Positions 12,271 to 22,660 of a stretch of DNA of 64,000 nt are shown piece after piece. Numbering within the stretch: position 1 is the stretch's first letter; each line of letters begins with the position of its first letter. A program made the position numbers and the translations under genes. Location: positions 51,297,924 to 51,361,923 of the forward strand of contig OX393581.1 in assembly GCA_947652605.1 (NCBI GenBank), written 5' to 3'. This stretch comes from Elmis aenea. Lineage: Eukaryota > Arthropoda > Insecta > Coleoptera > Elmidae. Below the pieces are notes generated by a model. The model saw nothing but the letters and a program-made list of their open reading frames with translations, was not told the origin of the DNA and did no database searches.

Positions 12271-12960
12271 TACAGGGTGAGTCACGACGGACGCCACGGA
12301 GTTTTATGGCGAAACGGTATATATTTTTAAACTTCTGTCGCGATTAGATTATGTAAGTCAATAAGGGCTACATTTTAAAAATATCTTCAAACATACAGGG
12401 TGCTCCAAAAAAGAGTGGCATATCAAAGCTACCTATACTTTTTCTTATGCAACACCCTGTATATTTTTACATTTCTGGATTACTCTATAAATTTACTTCA
12501 AAAAATGTATGAGGTTATATGGGTTTAAAGTCAACCGTTTTCGTGAAAATGCAATACTTTCAAAACTTTTCAACATTTAGAAACTATAAAAAGTCTGAAG
12601 AAACTCGCTTGGAAATTAGATTGACAATAGATTATTTAACACTTTGCACTAACTACATTTTTAAAATATTATACAGGGAGTTTTTTACGCTTGGTCAAAC
12701 TTGTGAAAATTTAAACATTGATGACTCATTTTTTTTAAATACAACACCCTATACTTTTTTACAGAGTCTTGTAGAAAATTTAATTATCTTTCGAAAACAT
12801 TAAGGTTGTTTTTCACCTAAAATTGATATTTTCCGAGATATCGCGATTTTATTGTTAATTATTAGGGCAAAGTAATATTTTCAAGTAGGCTATAAAGGTA
12901 GGCAGCGATAATTTGAAACAATTGAAAAAAAAAACAAGATCTCTATAATTTTATCGTTTG
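12271..12960. mobile_element. Diverged single arm of the TACAGGGTG foldback family
   Basis: Begins with TACAGGGTGAGTCACGACGG, and its interior lines up with one arm of the 2857-4767 element: the ACACCCTGTATATTTTTACAT block, the GGTTATATGGGT...AAGTCAACCG block, the TTTTTTACGCTTGGTCAAAC block and the GATATTTTCCGAGATATC block all occur in the same order. No mirrored arm follows. Divergence is much higher than between the two arms of the 2.9 kb element, so this is an older relic. Confidence 0.7.
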
Positions 12961-13751
12961 CCTACACCATAGATAAGAGAGAAAATAGATACTACACTCC
13001 CATACAATGCTTTTGAACTAAATTGCGCCATCTGAGCGGCTTGGGGTTAACTTAAATTTGCACGCTTGTCAAAGAATTTACAGTAATCTGTAAATACGAC
13101 CGGATTTGCTTGTATAAATTATAGGAATTCAAAATTTATACTTATATTTATTATTTATGGATAAAATAAAAGGATTAAGATGCATTTTAAAATAAAAAAT
13201 ATTTATTTATATGAAATACAAAATATTTATATATATAAATATAACTAAAGGTCTATTTCTTACAAGATATTAATTTGTTGTAAACTTTTGTTGGGGTGAC
13301 CATCCATCCCGGTTTTAAGTACTGTCCCGGTGTCCCGAAAAATGAATTAGTCATGTGAACTTGCGTCTGTATGATTATAATAAATTTTTAATAAATAAGA
13401 CTGAATTTATATTTATAGTTTTAAATTGAATTATTTTTCAAATTATATTGTTACTTAAATTAGACAACAAAAACTGTATTTACAAAACATTGTGGTATTT
13501 GGGTCGTTACTTTTTTGTAAAGAATGTATGCGTTCCAATTTTTTTTTCTATAATTATATAATTCGTAACAGAAAATCATTAAATTTATACTTCCCATTTA
13601 CGAAACAATGGCATAATCAAAGGGGAAGGAAAAGTAATTTCAATTTCACCCATTAACACTAAAAATATATATTATACTTCTGTTATTGTTCAAATTTTAT
13701 GACTTTATTACTTTTAAAATGGTTATTTAAAAGTTATGTTATTTAAATATT
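12961..13751. other. AT-rich region with a possible hAT end
   Basis: No gene seen. Near 13292 the sequence GGGTGACCATCCATCCCGG followed by repeated CCCGG resembles the end of a known style of hAT-like repeat, but no partner terminus or target duplication was found. Confidence 0.35.
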
Positions 13752-14330
13752 TTGATGTTATATTTTGTAACAATCTCGGACCCGGAGTTCGTCAAGATCT
13801 TTTTTACTACTTTCATCCATTTCTTTCGTAGTCGTCTCCTCCTTCTTTTTGAGTCCGCTTCACTATCTAGCACTAGTTTTGTTACTCTTCCTTCAGGTAA
13901 TCTGGTGATATATCCAAGTCATCATAATCTTTGGATTTTTGCCACAGTTTTTATATTAGCTTGTCCATATATTTCTTTCTTTGACCGTCTTCTCCATATA
14001 TCTCCCTTCTTGATTCCCCCATATATTCTTCTAAGTATCTTCCTATCCCATATTTCTAGATTGTTTTCCATATTTCTATTAAGGATCTACGTTTCACAAA
14101 CTTAGAGAACAGTCGGTCGATAACTGTTCGATACACTCTACATTTTGCGTAAGTGATACCTTTTTTTATTTCAGCATTATTGCTAACACTCCGGCACTTT
14201 TACTTCCTTTGGCTATTCTCTTATCTATTTCTTCCTTTTCTTCATTTCTGGTAATGTTACCCCCAGGTAGTCAAAATTGTTCACTATCTCAAAATTATAC
14301 TGCTGCTCTGCACTTGTAACTTATTATTAT
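13752..14330 (-). mobile_element. LINE C-terminal fragment, antisense
   Basis: Translation of the - strand gives pieces such as FEIVNNFDYLGVTLP, typical of the thumb region of insect non-LTR reverse transcriptases, then an interrupted C-terminal domain with stops and frameshifts. The 117-codon + strand frame (13752-14105) is its antisense shadow. Confidence 0.65.
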
Positions 14331-14509
14331 AACACACAAACAATTTAAGATATTGAACAGGCCGAACAGTTCGTTCAAAATTATGATATATTTTCTTTAT
14401 GTTTGATTATAATATTTCAAAATATTAAAATATTCATATTTTTATTTTGACTTTTTATAGCCAAACGGGGGTAACCATAGATAAAGGGTACGCAACCATG
14501 GAAACCTTC

Positions 14510-14634
14510 ATTCATAATCCGTTGCGCAGCGTATTATGAATGAAACCCAAGCCGTGTAGGTGGCGTGTAAGTCTGTTGGATTATAAATGAAGTTAGTCAT
14601 GAACGCAACATACACGCCACCTACACGGCTTGGG
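14510..14634. repeat. Long-stem hairpin
   Basis: A perfect inverted repeat of about 24 bp (14546-14569 against 14611-14634, core AAGCCGTGTAGGTGGCGTGT) has a loop of about 40 bases. Just left of it a smaller inverted repeat ATTCATAAT/ATTATGAAT (about 14511-14541) surrounds CCGTTGCGCAGCG. Probably a small MITE-like unit; no target duplication was identified. Confidence 0.6.
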
Positions 14635-14649
14635 GTTCAACTATTTTCA

Positions 14650-15639
14650 ATGAAACAAGTATTCGATTCTGCCCATAAGAGTGCAAACACCGTGGCCTAC
14701 ACATTTTTGACATATGTTTATAATAAATTTGTAACTTTACAATTTTACGTTTGAATAGGGGTTTCTTATCAGGCCCCGCACAATAGCAAGGTTAATTATT
14801 TTATTACGATGAAAATTAGGCAATGCAAACTGGACTAGCTAAGTTCAACTTTTAAACTGCGCTCATGCTTGTGGAATTATGACAATAATATTAATAACAA
14901 AGTATGTGACTAACATTTAATACATGATACGCCAATTGCAACATTTCCGCGGTAGTGGATGCACAAGAATGTTGCACTGTGACATCACCACGTGCTTTTT
15001 GGAATATTAATGTGAAGCAAAATTTGCTGTGGCACGTGGCTAAGAAGTAATTTTAAATATTTGTTTTTAATGTGTTTGATATTAACCAGTCGTGACACAT
15101 AACGTGCTAGCTACGTAACTGCAGGAATATACATTCATATGAACGTACACACACACACAAACATTGACAGTGATAGGTGCATAAATAATGTTTATAAATA
15201 GGCGTTTAACTGTAAGCACATACGTAAATGCACATGGTCGTAATTGTTAATAATTATGAGTTAAGTTCTCTATAAACTACCTACGAATTCTAGACGTCTA
15301 AATCTTTCTGCTAGCCAAATTTACAGGTCAATCAAAAAGTGTTTCACAAATGGAGAATATTTTATTAATTTCTCACTTCTACTTGTTTTATTGTTGTCTA
15401 TTTTTTTACTGCAAGTATTTTTCCTAAATACTTAATTTGTGAGGCTTAAATCCAATTTGTTTTCGATTGTTAGTATTCAATTTTCGCATCCATAGTTTAC
15501 TGTGGGATAAGTACATATTATTTTGCATACTTTTTTTTATATTTGTCTTCCTAGTTTCTTTATTGTTTAAAAATGTTTGGTTGAAGGCTTAGAACCAATT
15601 CCCCGTCGTCTTCATTTTGCTTGAGTTCATCATCTATGG
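14650..15639. other. Intergenic region, no gene seen
   Basis: No coding potential recognised. A short CA microsatellite lies near 15147-15160. Confidence 0.5.
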
Positions 15640-16880
15640 AAGCGGTTCTGAACCAGTTTTCATCAATGTACCCCTTGGCATCACTGTGGCGTCATGTACC
15701 CCTTTTAAATTAGTCCATTTCAAAACAACTTTATTTATACATTAAACATACAGTGTAAAATAATATATTAGGTGCGAAAATTGTTGATTCATGCTTTTCA
15801 CCAATACATTTTTCGTGGCATTGTATTTGACACATACCCTCTGTAGAAGCTTCACGTCCCTCTTGGGGGCCCATGGACTCCTGGTGTAGTACACCTATCT
15901 TGCGGTATTAATGTTAATATTCATTTATCCGGTATATATTGCTAAAGAGGTACCAACGCTTGGGCGTCTTTTGCTAAAATTGACAAAAACAGCTTTGACT
16001 ATGTTAGCTAAACATACCCAGATTGTTTTAGAACCATGACTTAAATAATTTTCTAGTTATTGTATCTTATACGGGGTGTTGTCTTACGGTATTAATGTTA
16101 TTATCCATTTATGAGGTAAATATTGCAAAAGAGGTAGCGACGCTTGGGCGTCTTTTGCTAAAATTGACAAAAACAGCTTTGACTATCTTAGCTAAACATA
16201 CCCAGATTGTTTTAGAACCATGACTTAAATAATTTCCTAGTTATTGTATCTTATACGGGGTGTGGTCTTACGGTATTAATGTTATTATTCATTTATGTGG
16301 TATATATTGCAAAAGAGGTACCGACGCTTGGGCGAATTTTGCTAAAATTGACTAAATGGCTTCGACTATGTTAGCTAAACATGCCCTGGTTATTTTAGAA
16401 CCATGACTTAAATAATTTTCTAATTATTGTATCTTATACGGGGTGTTGTCTTACGGTATTAATGTTATTATTCATATATGAGGTATATATTGCAAAAGAG
16501 GTACCGACGCTTGGGCGTCTTTTGAGAAAATTAACCAAAACGGCTTCTAATATATTATCTAAACATGCCCAGGTAATTTTAGAACCACGACTTTCATAAT
16601 TTTTTAGTTATTGTATCTTATACAGGGTGTTGTCTTACGGGATTAATGTTATTATTAATTTATGCGGTATATTTGCAAAAGTACCGACGCTTAGTCGTCT
16701 TTTGCTAAACTTGACAAAAACGGCTAGGACTATGTTAGCTAAACATGTCCAGGTAATTTTAGGACTGTGACTTTAATAATTTTCTAGTGATTGTATCTTA
16801 CATGAGGTTATTTAGAACCACCACTTTAATAATTTTTTAGTTATTGTATCTTGTTTTTTAGTTATTGTATATTGTTTAAA
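15640..16880. mobile_element. hAT-related element carrying an expanded 184 bp tandem array
   Basis: The left end (about 15640, GCGGTTCTGAACCAG) matches one end of the hAT-type element at 52640-53216 in inverted orientation, and the following ~260 bp match that element's flank region. From about 15903 a unit of 183-184 bp is repeated: the anchor CGGTATTAATG or its one-base variant recurs at 15903, 16087, 16271, 16454 and 16638. Each unit contains TATTGTATCTTATACGGGGT and GACGCTTGGGCG-like blocks. The array decays after about 16800 in shortened copies. The opposite terminal repeat was not found, so the right end is lost or displaced. Confidence 0.7.
15903..16870 (+). repeat. 184 bp tandem repeat, about 5 units
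   Basis: Five units with spacings of 184, 184, 183 and 184 bp, similar but not identical, then a degraded tail in which only the TTTAGTTATTGTATCTT portion repeats. The related element at 52.6-53.2 kb holds just one unit. Confidence 0.85.
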
Positions 16881-18588
16881 GTGTGAAGTTAATAGCAATA
16901 ATTTTTAGAAGGTCAATTAAGATTTGTTCAAAGACTTTGTTCAGAAAATAGCAGGTACCTAAGAATTTAAATACGAATGAAATAAAAATTCATTTATGAT
17001 CCTATGTTGTTATTTGTAATTAATTGTACTCTGTAGACTTCGGAGGGCGATCTTGAAGTAGCATTTAAGTCACATTTTTGCCATTACGTTTAAAAACGTC
17101 AGAATGTGACTGTTATAACTCTGCTATTATTACAACTAAAAAGGCAGTAACGCATCTATCTCTTCAATGTCTGAATTTTTCAGTTAATTTTAAAGTGTTA
17201 CGGATACCGAAAACCTCAAAACTATCAAAAGCGATATCTTTAGAATCTTTACAACGTTAACAAAAGCCCAGCAAAGACCGTGACGAGTGGGAAATTAAAT
17301 TTATTACATGGCCGCCTGTGACGTTAGCAAAACTTATTTGTTTTTTTTATTCGATTCCAATAATATCAGAGTCGTGCTGTCTGAAAACAAGTGAGTGTGA
17401 CACCAACACGTGGTTTGAACACTTTAATGCCATTAGACGCAAGACTAATATACTCTGGCTATAAATAAATTTTGTAAACGCCAAGCTTATGCTGCAATCT
17501 GGTGGGAAGCTCTTCAGAGTTTTCGAAAGTTATTCTAACTGCAGGGCACGTGCTGCCACGGTGGCGACGCCTGGAACCTGTAAAAGACGTCTGTATTGTA
17601 CACAACGCTGGCTTTAAGTACGTTTGGACGTCACACAGGTGTCTGTAATAGTTACATGTATCGTGCCATTCTTATATTGTCGTTTATATCTTATTCCATT
17701 TAAGTTCTAAATTCTAAATCTAACATTGGAAACATGTCGGGTTCTCTTCATTTTTCCAAGTTTATTTCTAATTAATATTTTCGTTTTTAATCATCACGAA
17801 ACTTGTTAAAAATGCATGCTATTTCAGGTTTGTTTTTTCTTGCATTTCTTCTCTTATTCGTTATGTTTAATAGTCATAAATAACATATTATGTCTATAGT
17901 GTAAGTTGCCTTACTGTTCGATACTTCGAACATGATTTTAATGTAATTAGTATTCCGTTTTTACTCAACAATTTCTTGCCATTTTCTGCATTCGATTTAA
18001 ATATTTTGTATCTGACAACAGCTTCAAAGCAGAATGGATTAAACGTGTACATATTCTTCATTTTGTAAGAGTGCTTTACAGCCGAGTCGATTAATTTAAC
18101 CCACTTTACAAATCCGAGTGGATTAAAAAAAGAATATTGTGTAAACAGACCTTGAAAGCCATTTTATAAATTATCCGTAGAAGATGCGAAAATAACATGT
18201 GTAATCTAGCATTTATTTTCGTACTAAACTCGGGTAGAAAATAGAGCGTTTTATGAATTAAAAGTTTCAAGTTCGAAAAATTATTTTACACACACACTCT
18301 ATGCCTAAATTTCCGTAAAGTATTTCGCAGAGCAAATATGTTCAATGTTATGTACGGTTAGGGATTTGGTTTTTCTTCAAGTAGTTAAGTCATTATCAAA
18401 TTAAAATACAACGTTTATTTTTTAAGTGAGAGAATATAACTTAAACAATTTTATATATACCAATAAATTATTTTTATTATTGTTGGAAATATACTGATAT
18501 ATTTTTTTCTTATTTTTTGATAGGCGTCGTTACATTTTCAGGTAATTGACTTAAAATTTTTGCCTGGGTTAAAACAATTATTTAATTA
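16881..18588. other. Intergenic region, no gene seen
   Basis: No recognisable coding frame. A 60-codon frame at 17078-17260 has no known motif. The segment 17.28-17.65 kb is somewhat less AT-rich than its surroundings but has no identifiable feature. Confidence 0.45.
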
Positions 18589-21067
18589 TACAGGGTGTTT
18601 CTTAAATATTGCAAAAAAATTCAAGAGGCATTTCTTTATTGAAAATTAAGGGGGGGTTTTATATAATTTCATTTACTTAGACGTCTCCTTTCGGAGTTAC
18701 ATCCCCCTAAAGGAGAGCGATAAAATTAGGTTTTTATTTTATTTCCCAAATTTGGATATATTATGTAGGAGAATGATATTTGGTAGATGTTTCGTATTTA
18801 TTAAAAGGTTTCCCTTAGTTAAATTTTTAATCATCTGCCACCTTCATAAGAAGCTGAAAAGTGCGACCCCTGTTGGTTTTTTTATCAGAACTTTTTGGAG
18901 GTTTAACATATTGTAAATTAAAAAATTTTTGTTTAAAAGCTTGCTTTATTTAAAAACTTTTTTATACCTTCACTTTTCCTACAAAAATTACAGTTTTTGA
19001 GTAAAAAATTAAATAAGTGATCATCATAAAATAAAACAATTCATTTTGGTGGTTACCATGGTTTGTCTTAAAGTTGAATTTCACTTATCAATTCTACCCA
19101 ATATGAACATTAACAAACCATGGTAACCCCCAAAATGAACCGTTTTATTTTAGAATGTTTAATGGTTCATGTTCACGCATTTAATTTTTTACTCAAAAAC
19201 TGTAGGTTTTGTAGGAAAAGTTAATTAATAAAAAAAGTTTTTAAATCCTTCCAAATAAACATTTTTATATTGCCAAATTTTAAGCCTCCAAAAAGTTCTG
19301 ATAGAAAAACCAATAGGGATCGCACTTTTCAGCCCCCCGTGAAGGTGGGAGATGATTGAAAATTATACTATGGGAAACCTTTTAATAAATACGCAACATC
19401 TACCAAATATTATACTCCTACATATATCCAAATTTCAGAAATAAAATAAAAACCTTTAGGGTGTAACTATACAGGGTGTCCCAGTTAACTTGAACAGCAT
19501 GGGGATCTCGTAAACGGTAAGAGATACAGAGTTGGTTAAATGGGTCAAAATGATCTATGATTTAAGAGCAACTATTCTATGAAAAAAAAACTTGAAAAAA
19601 ATTTACAGTTTTTGGGCTATTCGTAAAAAACAAAAAAATGACGTTTTCGATTTTTGCTTATAACTTGCTTATTTAAAATCATACCCAAAATATTTTTCGA
19701 CATTATTAGGACACTTTTTTGCGTAGAATTGAAATTAGTTAATAAATTTTACCTATCTTCATTTGTTTTTGTTATTTTAACATCAACTTTCTTATTTTAA
19801 ATACGGGTCGTAGTTGGCTATGACACCATTAAAAAGAGATTTTTTTTCTCGTTTCATTGATGTATGGGTTGTTAGGTTTATTTTTAAAAATAAGCAAGTT
19901 ATAGCAATATTATTGTATTTGTTAAGTTTAATCAAAGTGGCCATTGGAAAACAAAACAAAACATCACGTAAATAAACTAGCTGTACTTAATTAAACACAA
20001 ATAAACCTAAATAATTTAAGATATTTTTCAAATTACATAATAATTTATGTTTTTCCAATTACTATTACTATTGAATCTAAATTATAACATGCGTTCAAAG
20101 TGCAGCCCACTCTCCATGAGCAATGCAAATTTGAGATCTGCACTTTGTAGATAACAATTATTTCTTATGCATATTACTTTCTGCTTGATAAAATGTTCTT
20201 AAAACAGCTAATCATAAAAAGACAGCTGAACACAATTACAAAATTAAGATTGGATAGTTTAACAAAAGTTTATCAAATAAAAAGAAATATCGTTAGAAAA
20301 ACATTATTACCTACAATGTGCAGATCTCAAATTTGTATTGCACATGGAGAGTGAGCTACACTTTGAACGCATGTTATAATTTAGATTCAATAGTGACAGT
20401 AATTGGAAAAACATAAATTATTATGTAATTTGAAAAATTCTTAAATTATTTAGGTTTATTTGTGTTTAATTAAGTTCAGCTAGTTTATTTATGTGATGTT
20501 TTGTTTTGTTTTCCAATGGCGGCTTTGATTAAACTTAACAAATACAATAATATTGCTATAACTTGCTTATTTTTAAAAATAAACCTAACAACCCATACAT
20601 CAATGAAACGAGAAAAAAAATCTCTTTTTAATGGTGTCATAGCCAACTACGACCCGTATTTAAAATAAGAAAGTTAATGTTAAAATAACAAAAACAAATG
20701 AAGATAGGTAAAATTTATTAACTAATTTCAATTCTACGCAAAAAAGTGTCCTAATAATGTCGAAAAATATTTTGGGTATGATTTTAAATAAGCAAGTTAT
20801 AAGCAAAAATCGAAAACGTCATTTTTTTGTTTTTTACGAATAGCCCAAAAACTGTAAATTTTTTTCAAGTTTTTTTTTCATAGAATAGTTGCTCTTGAAT
20901 CATAGATCATTTTGACCCATTTAGCCAACTCTGTATCTCTTACCGTTTACGAGATCCCCATGCTGTTCAAGTTAACTGGGACACCCTGTATAAACGCCCC
21001 CCCTTAATTTTCGATAAGGAATAAATACATCCCGAATTTTTTCGCAATATTTAAGGAACACCCTGTA
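18589..21067. mobile_element. Outer palindromic element (TACAGGGTGTTTC ends), interrupted
   Basis: The left end TACAGGGTGTTTCTTAAATA at 18589 is mirrored by TATTTAAGGAACACCCTGTA ending at 21067. The arms fold around a centre near 19070-19115 (GGTTACCATGGTTTGT against ACAAACCATGGTAACC). The right arm is split at about 19468/20991 by a second palindromic element; outside the insertion it resumes with CCCCCCCTTAATTTTCGATA, matching AAGGGGGGG in the left arm. Left flank TA; the right flank reads TTA, so the TA duplication is not clean. No transposase recognised. Confidence 0.8.
19470..20990. mobile_element. Inner 1.5 kb near-perfect palindromic element, nested
   Basis: Ends TACAGGGTGTCCCAGTTAAC and its complement, flanked by TA (19468-19469 and 20991-20992). 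The two arms of about 680-690 bp differ at only about two positions in the first 150 bp I compared, which points to a recent inverted duplication or gene conversion. The loop is about 160 bp (roughly 20155-20315). It sits within the right arm of the outer element, so it inserted later. A transcript across it would form a very long hairpin. Confidence 0.85.
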
Positions 21068-21131
21068 TTATATGGATTACTAAAATGTATTTTGCATAAA
21101 AACTCTTTTTATGCAGTTAGGTTACCCTAAT

Positions 21132-21191
21132 GGGTAGTTCACACGGTGACATTTAAAGTCGCGATTTTAAAACTAACCGTGTGAACTACCC
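21132..21191. repeat. Short hairpin, 16 bp arms
   Basis: GGGTAGTTCACACGGT (21132-21147) is followed by its exact complement ACCGTGTGAACTACCC (21176-21191) with a 28-base spacer. Possibly a tiny MITE or the two ends of a heavily deleted element. Confidence 0.65.
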
Positions 21192-21734
21192 TTAAAATAA
21201 AAAACGAAAGTGACTTACTTGTGCGCAAGAATTTGCAAATTTGTAAATTACCAACTTGGTGCCATAAAAGGCCTTAATTTTGTAATCCAATTAATATAAT
21301 ACAAACTTATTATATAGATAAGGGTAATACAATAAAATTCTTTGAGCAAGTTATCTCAAATATTATAGATTTCAGAATGATGTTTTCAATTGATATATTC
21401 ACAAGAAGTCACATTAAAATAAAAAATATCAGTTGATTAATATTCAAATAGCAATTGTAGTAAATGGTACATTTAAGCTCAAAAAAATAGTTTTGATTTA
21501 TTTTTCATAATCATTTTTTGAAACATCTTGAAGTAAAAATTTTAATACCGAAAAAAATATTTTATTTTAGATTCATTCTTCATCAGATTATATTTTTTTG
21601 GCGATGATGTAACTGAAATAAGACACCGCTGGTATGATTTCATGCGTTTAAATATGTTCTCATCTCTTTAAAAGTGCAGCAAGTTAATTTTTTTACTGAA
21701 GAAACTTATTTGGAAGACTGTCGAATTTGATGTA

Positions 21735-22320
21735 GGTACTATGATGATAGTTACAAAAGCTAAACAACCACCGCCCAAAGTTTTGCCTCGAGCAAAACAT
21801 ATGCTGGTGTTTTGTGACGTACTCGAAGGCATTGTACACTATGTTTATTGCAAAATCGATCGAAATAGTTGGGATGTATTGACTTCTGGCAAAATTATGT
21901 CATTGTTTTTTTTTGTTTCTTTGGAAAACCGTTATAAAAAACTTAATTTCTTGGTTATTTTAACAATTTATTTTAGATGTCAGTTGACACTGTTGTTGAG
22001 AATTTAAATACGAACTAGGATTACGAGGGCACCCTAAATTTATTGAAAAGAAAGAAAAAAAAACTAGTAGTAGTAATTTAGTTCTGTACGCGGCCTAAGA
22101 ATTTGTAATGAAACCTTCTCAAAATTGACGGGCACCAATTTTTTTCTGAAACTGTGACAGGTGACGAAACCTGCAATTCAGCTAAATATAAAAAAAAGCA
22201 AAAGGTGTCAATCTTATTTTTAATTTATTGTTACTTTTTATTTTAATTTGTTTGCCCGTATTTTTATGTAACCACACCATAAGCGTTACAAGTTTATTCA
22301 ATGCAATGTTTTTTACTTTG
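21735..22320 (+). mobile_element. Probable mariner transposase relic
   Basis: The frame at 21741-22007 contains PPKVLPRAKHMLVFCDVLEG followed by IVHYVY. This resembles the block in mariner transposases where a basic RxKxML stretch leads into a catalytic aspartate and GxVHxE. The downstream sequence shows scattered similar remains but no intact frame. Weakly supported and heavily decayed. Confidence 0.4.
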
Positions 22321-22660
22321 AATAAAAAAGAAATAATTCATTTAAAATTTATTATTTTATTTTAAGAATGTATTTTGTTATTGTTGCTTTAATTTCTGCT
22401 TTTCTTTGCCCCTCCCTTTAAATATTTTGCACCCCCCTGAGGAGGGAGGGCGCCCCACAGTTGAAAAATCGCTGATGGACTTAAAGGTTTGTGTTTGTTT
22501 AATAAAATGTCGATAATACAAGTAATTATATTTTTTAACTCATTAGAAACCCAGACGTCGCTATGTTAAAGATTTACTGAGTGTATTGGTTATTAATTAT
22601 TTCAAAAAATGTTTAGGAATATTGTTACCAAGTAACTGAAGTCAGTCGTTTGGACGGTTG
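22321..22660. other. Spacer before the satellite
   Basis: AT-rich spacer with a C-rich patch (22410-22455). CAGTTGAAAAATCGCTG near 22457-22473 resembles a hAT terminal repeat but no partner was found. No gene seen. Confidence 0.4.

Noticed and set aside
13752..14105. 117-codon + strand frame with hydrophobic character
   Set aside because: Antisense shadow of a LINE C-terminal region on the - strand.
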